Positions 22,786-24,864 of a DNA stretch of 24,864 nt are shown in pieces. A program made the translations under genes and the position numbers. A model generated the notes under the pieces. That model saw only the letters and a program-made list of their open reading frames with translations. It was not told the DNA's origin and made no database searches. Each line of letters opens with the position of its first letter. Position 1 is the stretch's first letter. The stretch comes from Clostridiales bacterium (GTDB lineage: Bacteria; Bacillota; Clostridia; Peptostreptococcales; Anaerovoracaceae), in the NCBI GenBank assembly GCA_012511395.1, contig JAAZGD010000056.1, forward strand, positions 1 through 24,864. The letters run 5' to 3'.

Positions 22786-23193
22786 ATGAACAGTGTAATA
22801 TTAATAGGCAGGCTTACGAAAAAGCCGGAGCTCAGATATATACCTGGCAGCCAGCTTCCCGTTTGCAACTTCACCCTTGCCATTGACAGACCTGTAATGG
22901 AGGGAAAGGAAAAGCAGACTGACTTTATTAGAATAACAGTCTTTGGAAAACAGGCTGAAACATCGGAAAAGTATCTTGAAAAAGGAAGACTTGCCGCTGT
23001 TTCGGGGAGAATCCAGACAGGCAGCTATGACAATAAGGAAGGTCAAAGAGTTTATACTCAAGATGTAGTGGCAAATTACGTGCAGTTTCTGGACTGGGCA
23101 GAAAGAAAGGAAGAGCCTGAAGAGCCCCGGGAAAGATCACAAAGTATGCCGGAAGGCTTCCAGGCGTTGGATGATGATGACATTCCCTTCTAA
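22786..23193 (+). CDS. ssb: Single-stranded DNA-binding protein
   Basis: 135 residues. The OB-fold begins MNSVILIGRLTKKPELRYIPGSQLPVCNFTLAIDR and continues through ISVFGKQAE-like (ITVFGKQAET) and YLEKGRLAAVSGRIQTGSYDNKEGQRVYT. The short, acidic tail ends in DDDDIPF, the conserved tip that recruits replication and repair proteins. The linker is shorter than in long-tailed SSBs. It lies between rpsF and rpsR, the housekeeping position. Confidence 0.97.
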   Translation: MNSVILIGRLTKKPELRYIPGSQLPVCNFTLAIDRPVMEGKEKQTDFIRITVFGKQAETSEKYLEKGRLAAVSGRIQTGSYDNKEGQRVYTQDVVANYVQFLDWAERKEEPEEPRERSQSMPEGFQALDDDDIPF

Positions 23194-23220
23194 AGAATTT
23201 TAATAAAGGAGGATTATAAA

Positions 23221-23460
23221 ATGATTGATAAAAAAAGAAGTTCCATGGGTATGAGAAGAAAAAAGATTTGTCAGTTCTGTGCTGACAAAACAGAATCAAT
23301 AGATTATAAGGATACGGAAAAGTTAAGAAAGTATATAACTGAAAGGGGTAAGATCCTTCCCAAGAGAATTACCGGCACCTGTGCAATGCACCAGAGGGAA
23401 GTAACCACTGCCATCAAGAGGGCTCGTATTGCAGCACTTCTTCCTTATGTATCAGACTAG
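23221..23460 (+). CDS. rpsR: 30S ribosomal protein S18
   Basis: 79 residues: KKICQFCADKTESIDYKDTEKLRKYITERGKILPKRITGTCAMHQREVTTAIKRARIAALLPY in outline matches S18 along its length. The C-x2-C (KICQFC) and C-x2-H (TCAMH) pairs suggest a zinc-binding form, which is inference. AAAGGAGG is at about 23206-23213. It ends the ribosomal operon; a terminator follows within 25 bases. Confidence 0.98.
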   Translation: MIDKKRSSMGMRRKKICQFCADKTESIDYKDTEKLRKYITERGKILPKRITGTCAMHQREVTTAIKRARIAALLPYVSD

Positions 23461-23480
23461 TAAATGCTAATGGGTTTAAA

Positions 23481-23510
23481 CGGGCGCCTTTCAGGGGCCC
23501 GCTTTTCTTT
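23481..23510 (+). terminator. Intrinsic terminator after rpsR
   Basis: CGGGCGCC (23481-23488) pairs with GGGGCCCG (23494-23501) with one mismatch, around TTTCA plus flanking, and is followed by CTTTTCTTTT. Confidence 0.8.
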
Positions 23511-23523
23511 TCATCTATGCCTT

Positions 23524-23553
23524 AAGACAAAGAGGGCGTAATTATGGTATAAT
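23524..23553 (+). promoter_or_regulatory. Extended -10 promoter of the DUF2232-gdpP genes
   Basis: AAGACA (23524-23529), an 18-base spacer and TATAAT (23548-23553) preceded by TGG, the extended -10 element. It separates this pair from the ribosomal operon. Confidence 0.65.
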
Positions 23554-23579
23554 GTAGTATTAAAGCATCAGGGGGTTTT

Positions 23580-24326
23580 ATGGCTTTTATTGGACTTGGA
23601 TTAGTCTTGTTAATGTCTCCTGCCTTGGTACTTCCCAGAAGTATGGCATTGGGCATAAGACCGTATAAAGCGATTTTAGAATCAGTTATTGTAGCTTCAA
23701 CAGGGATTCTGTTTCTGTTTATTCTTGTATCGGCAACAGGTGAGAGCCTGGGAGTCAGAATAGCTTCGGTTATTCATGAGCTGATTAAAATTTCTGTGGA
23801 CAACCAGGCATTTATAGATCTTCCCTTATTACAGGGGATGTCCAACAGTGAAATAAAGAGTTATCTGATTAATTTTTCAAATATTATGATAGATAACTTT
23901 CCCGGGTTTCTGATTATTTTGTCAGGCCTTCTTTCATACTTTCTTTATATAGGCATCTCAAAGGTTATGGTGAAAAGAGTAAAGAAAGTGAGAAGACTGC
24001 CCTTATATAAAAACTTCTCCTGGCCAAAACAGGGGATATGGGCATGGATAGCCATATATTTAATATCTCTTTTCATAAGCAGGGATTTTCCGGAAGGCGG
24101 TGTGGTCCTAAGCAATGTAAATATGCTGATGGAGTTTTATTTTGCCTTTCAGGGAGGGGCTGTTGTGTTTTTCCTTGTGGCAAAAAAGAAATGGCCTGCC
24201 GCTGTTGCTATTATTACAGTGCCCTTGTTTATGATTGTCAGGATTTTCAGAATGGGTCTGTTTATTTTAGGGCTTTTGGATTTGATGATGAATTTAAGAA
24301 ACAGAATGAGCGGTATTGAGGCATAG
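23580..24326 (+). CDS. DUF2232-family membrane protein (YybS-like)
   Basis: 248 residues, strongly hydrophobic with about 6-7 membrane helices (for example AFIGLGLVLLMSPALVL, ILESVIVASTGILFLFILVS, FPGFLIILSGLLSYFLYIGI). The loop KVRRLPLYKNFSWPK before GIWAWIAIYL is typical of the family. The best guide is position: in Bacillus yybS sits between the rpsF-ssb-rpsR group and gdpP (yybT), as here. Biochemical role unknown. GGGGG precedes the ATG. The following GdpP-like protein lacks its own membrane helices, so this protein could be its membrane partner; that is speculation. Confidence 0.8.
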   Translation: MAFIGLGLVLLMSPALVLPRSMALGIRPYKAILESVIVASTGILFLFILVSATGESLGVRIASVIHELIKISVDNQAFIDLPLLQGMSNSEIKSYLINFSNIMIDNFPGFLIILSGLLSYFLYIGISKVMVKRVKKVRRLPLYKNFSWPKQGIWAWIAIYLISLFISRDFPEGGVVLSNVNMLMEFYFAFQGGAVVFFLVAKKKWPAAVAIITVPLFMIVRIFRMGLFILGLLDLMMNLRNRMSGIEA

Positions 24327-24353
24327 GGACTTAAAAAGGAGCAGGGCATAACC

Positions 24354-24864
24354 ATGTCTTTATTGGACGAAAAAGTAATATTGGAGCACTGGCCTCTTCC
24401 GGGATGCATAATAGATGAGAGTGGAGAGATTTTTGCCGCAAATAAAAGCTTCTCGGACTTTTTTAATGAAGAGATTACAGGTCAAAGTATTACAACCCTT
24501 TTGGGCCTTAAGCTGAAAGCAATCCTTGAAGGAGGAAAGGAAAGACCTGTTAAATTTACTTATAATAAAAATGTTTATAAGATACTGTCAAAATTTTTAG
24601 ATGAAGAAAAAGGACTTATTATAGTTTCCCTTAAGGATGTGACGGCTCTTGAGAACCTTAAGGTTATGTATAATGATTTAAAGGAAGCAATAGTTTTGGT
24701 GCAGCCAGATAACTATGAGGAACTGCTTCAAGGCACATCAGATGAAAACAGAGGCTCTTTGCTCTCCATGGTTGAAAAAAATATCAGAGGTTACTTCCTT
24801 AGATTTGGAGGAGCAGTAACAAGGATTGGCGGAGGGAAATATATTATTTTCCTTGGAGCTAAAC
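24354..24864 (+). CDS. gdpP: GdpP-like c-di-AMP phosphodiesterase, N-terminal part, cut by the window end
   Basis: 170 codons are visible and the frame is still open at the end. It starts MSLLDEKVILEHWPLPGCII, goes directly into a PAS-like domain (IIDESGEIFAANKSFSDFF...IVSLKDVT), and then enters the degenerate GGDEF domain of GdpP (AIVLVQPDNYEELLQGTSDE, RGSLLSMVEKNIRGYF). The DHH/DHHA1 catalytic domains should follow outside the window. Bacillus GdpP has two membrane helices before the PAS domain. Here an in-frame stop (TAG, 24324-24326) lies just upstream, so these helices are absent. The ribosome binding site AAAGGAG is rather far (12 bases) from the ATG. Confidence 0.87.
   Translation, partial: MSLLDEKVILEHWPLPGCIIDESGEIFAANKSFSDFFNEEITGQSITTLLGLKLKAILEGGKERPVKFTYNKNVYKILSKFLDEEKGLIIVSLKDVTALENLKVMYNDLKEAIVLVQPDNYEELLQGTSDENRGSLLSMVEKNIRGYFLRFGGAVTRIGGGKYIIFLGAK

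Overview
The window looks like chromosomal DNA from a low-GC, anaerobic, Gram-positive bacterium of the Clostridia/Tissierellia type. The reasons are AT-rich intergenic DNA, strong AGGAGG ribosome binding sites, a SigB/SigF/SigG-type sigma factor, the rpsF-ssb-rpsR-DUF2232-gdpP gene order of Firmicutes, and clostridial-style sigma-54 regulation. I see no rRNA, tRNA, CRISPR array, insertion sequence or phage gene. No gene-free stretch exceeds 300 bases; the longest is the 240-base regulatory region at 17974-18213.

Layout. (1) 1-5062, plus strand: end of a sigma factor gene, trpS, a plsC-like acyltransferase, a sugar-type nucleotidyltransferase, nagB and nagA, all tightly packed. (2) 5032-6119, minus strand: a SanA/YdcF-like membrane protein followed by a short DtxR-family metal regulator whose end overlaps the end of nagA. 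(3) 6220-14755, plus strand: an eight-gene sugar locus with two xylose-isomerase-like TIM barrels alternating with two Gfo/Idh/MocA dehydrogenases, then a ROK kinase and a complete ribose-type ABC transporter. (4) 14800-17973: a minus-strand 4Fe-4S protein, a divergent SPFH membrane protein with a 59-residue ribbon-helix-helix protein, and a minus-strand MFS transporter. (5) 18214-22310: a sigma-54 activator, a near-perfect -24/-12 promoter, a GPH-family symporter and a DmpA-type (P1/S58) peptidase. (6) 22486 to the end: rpsF, ssb, rpsR, a DUF2232 membrane protein and the start of a GdpP-like c-di-AMP phosphodiesterase that lacks the usual N-terminal membrane helices.

How the genes may work together. 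The sugar locus has the gene content expected for an oxidise / beta-eliminate / hydrate / re-reduce route, as described for levoglucosan and related 3-keto-sugar pathways, ending in phosphorylation of the released hexose by the ROK kinase. The ABC transporter would bring in the substrate. Its true substrate is not readable from sequence. The sigma-54 block looks like a self-contained inducible import-and-hydrolysis module: the activator senses a ligand through its PAS-like domain, switches on the -24/-12 promoter, the symporter imports the substrate and the peptidase cleaves it.

Most interesting points: the interleaved dehydrogenase/TIM-barrel operon; the sigma-54-controlled GPH symporter plus DmpA-type peptidase; three GATAT boxes spaced exactly 11 bp apart over the promoter of an operon that itself encodes a ribbon-helix-helix protein; and the membrane-helix-free GdpP start.
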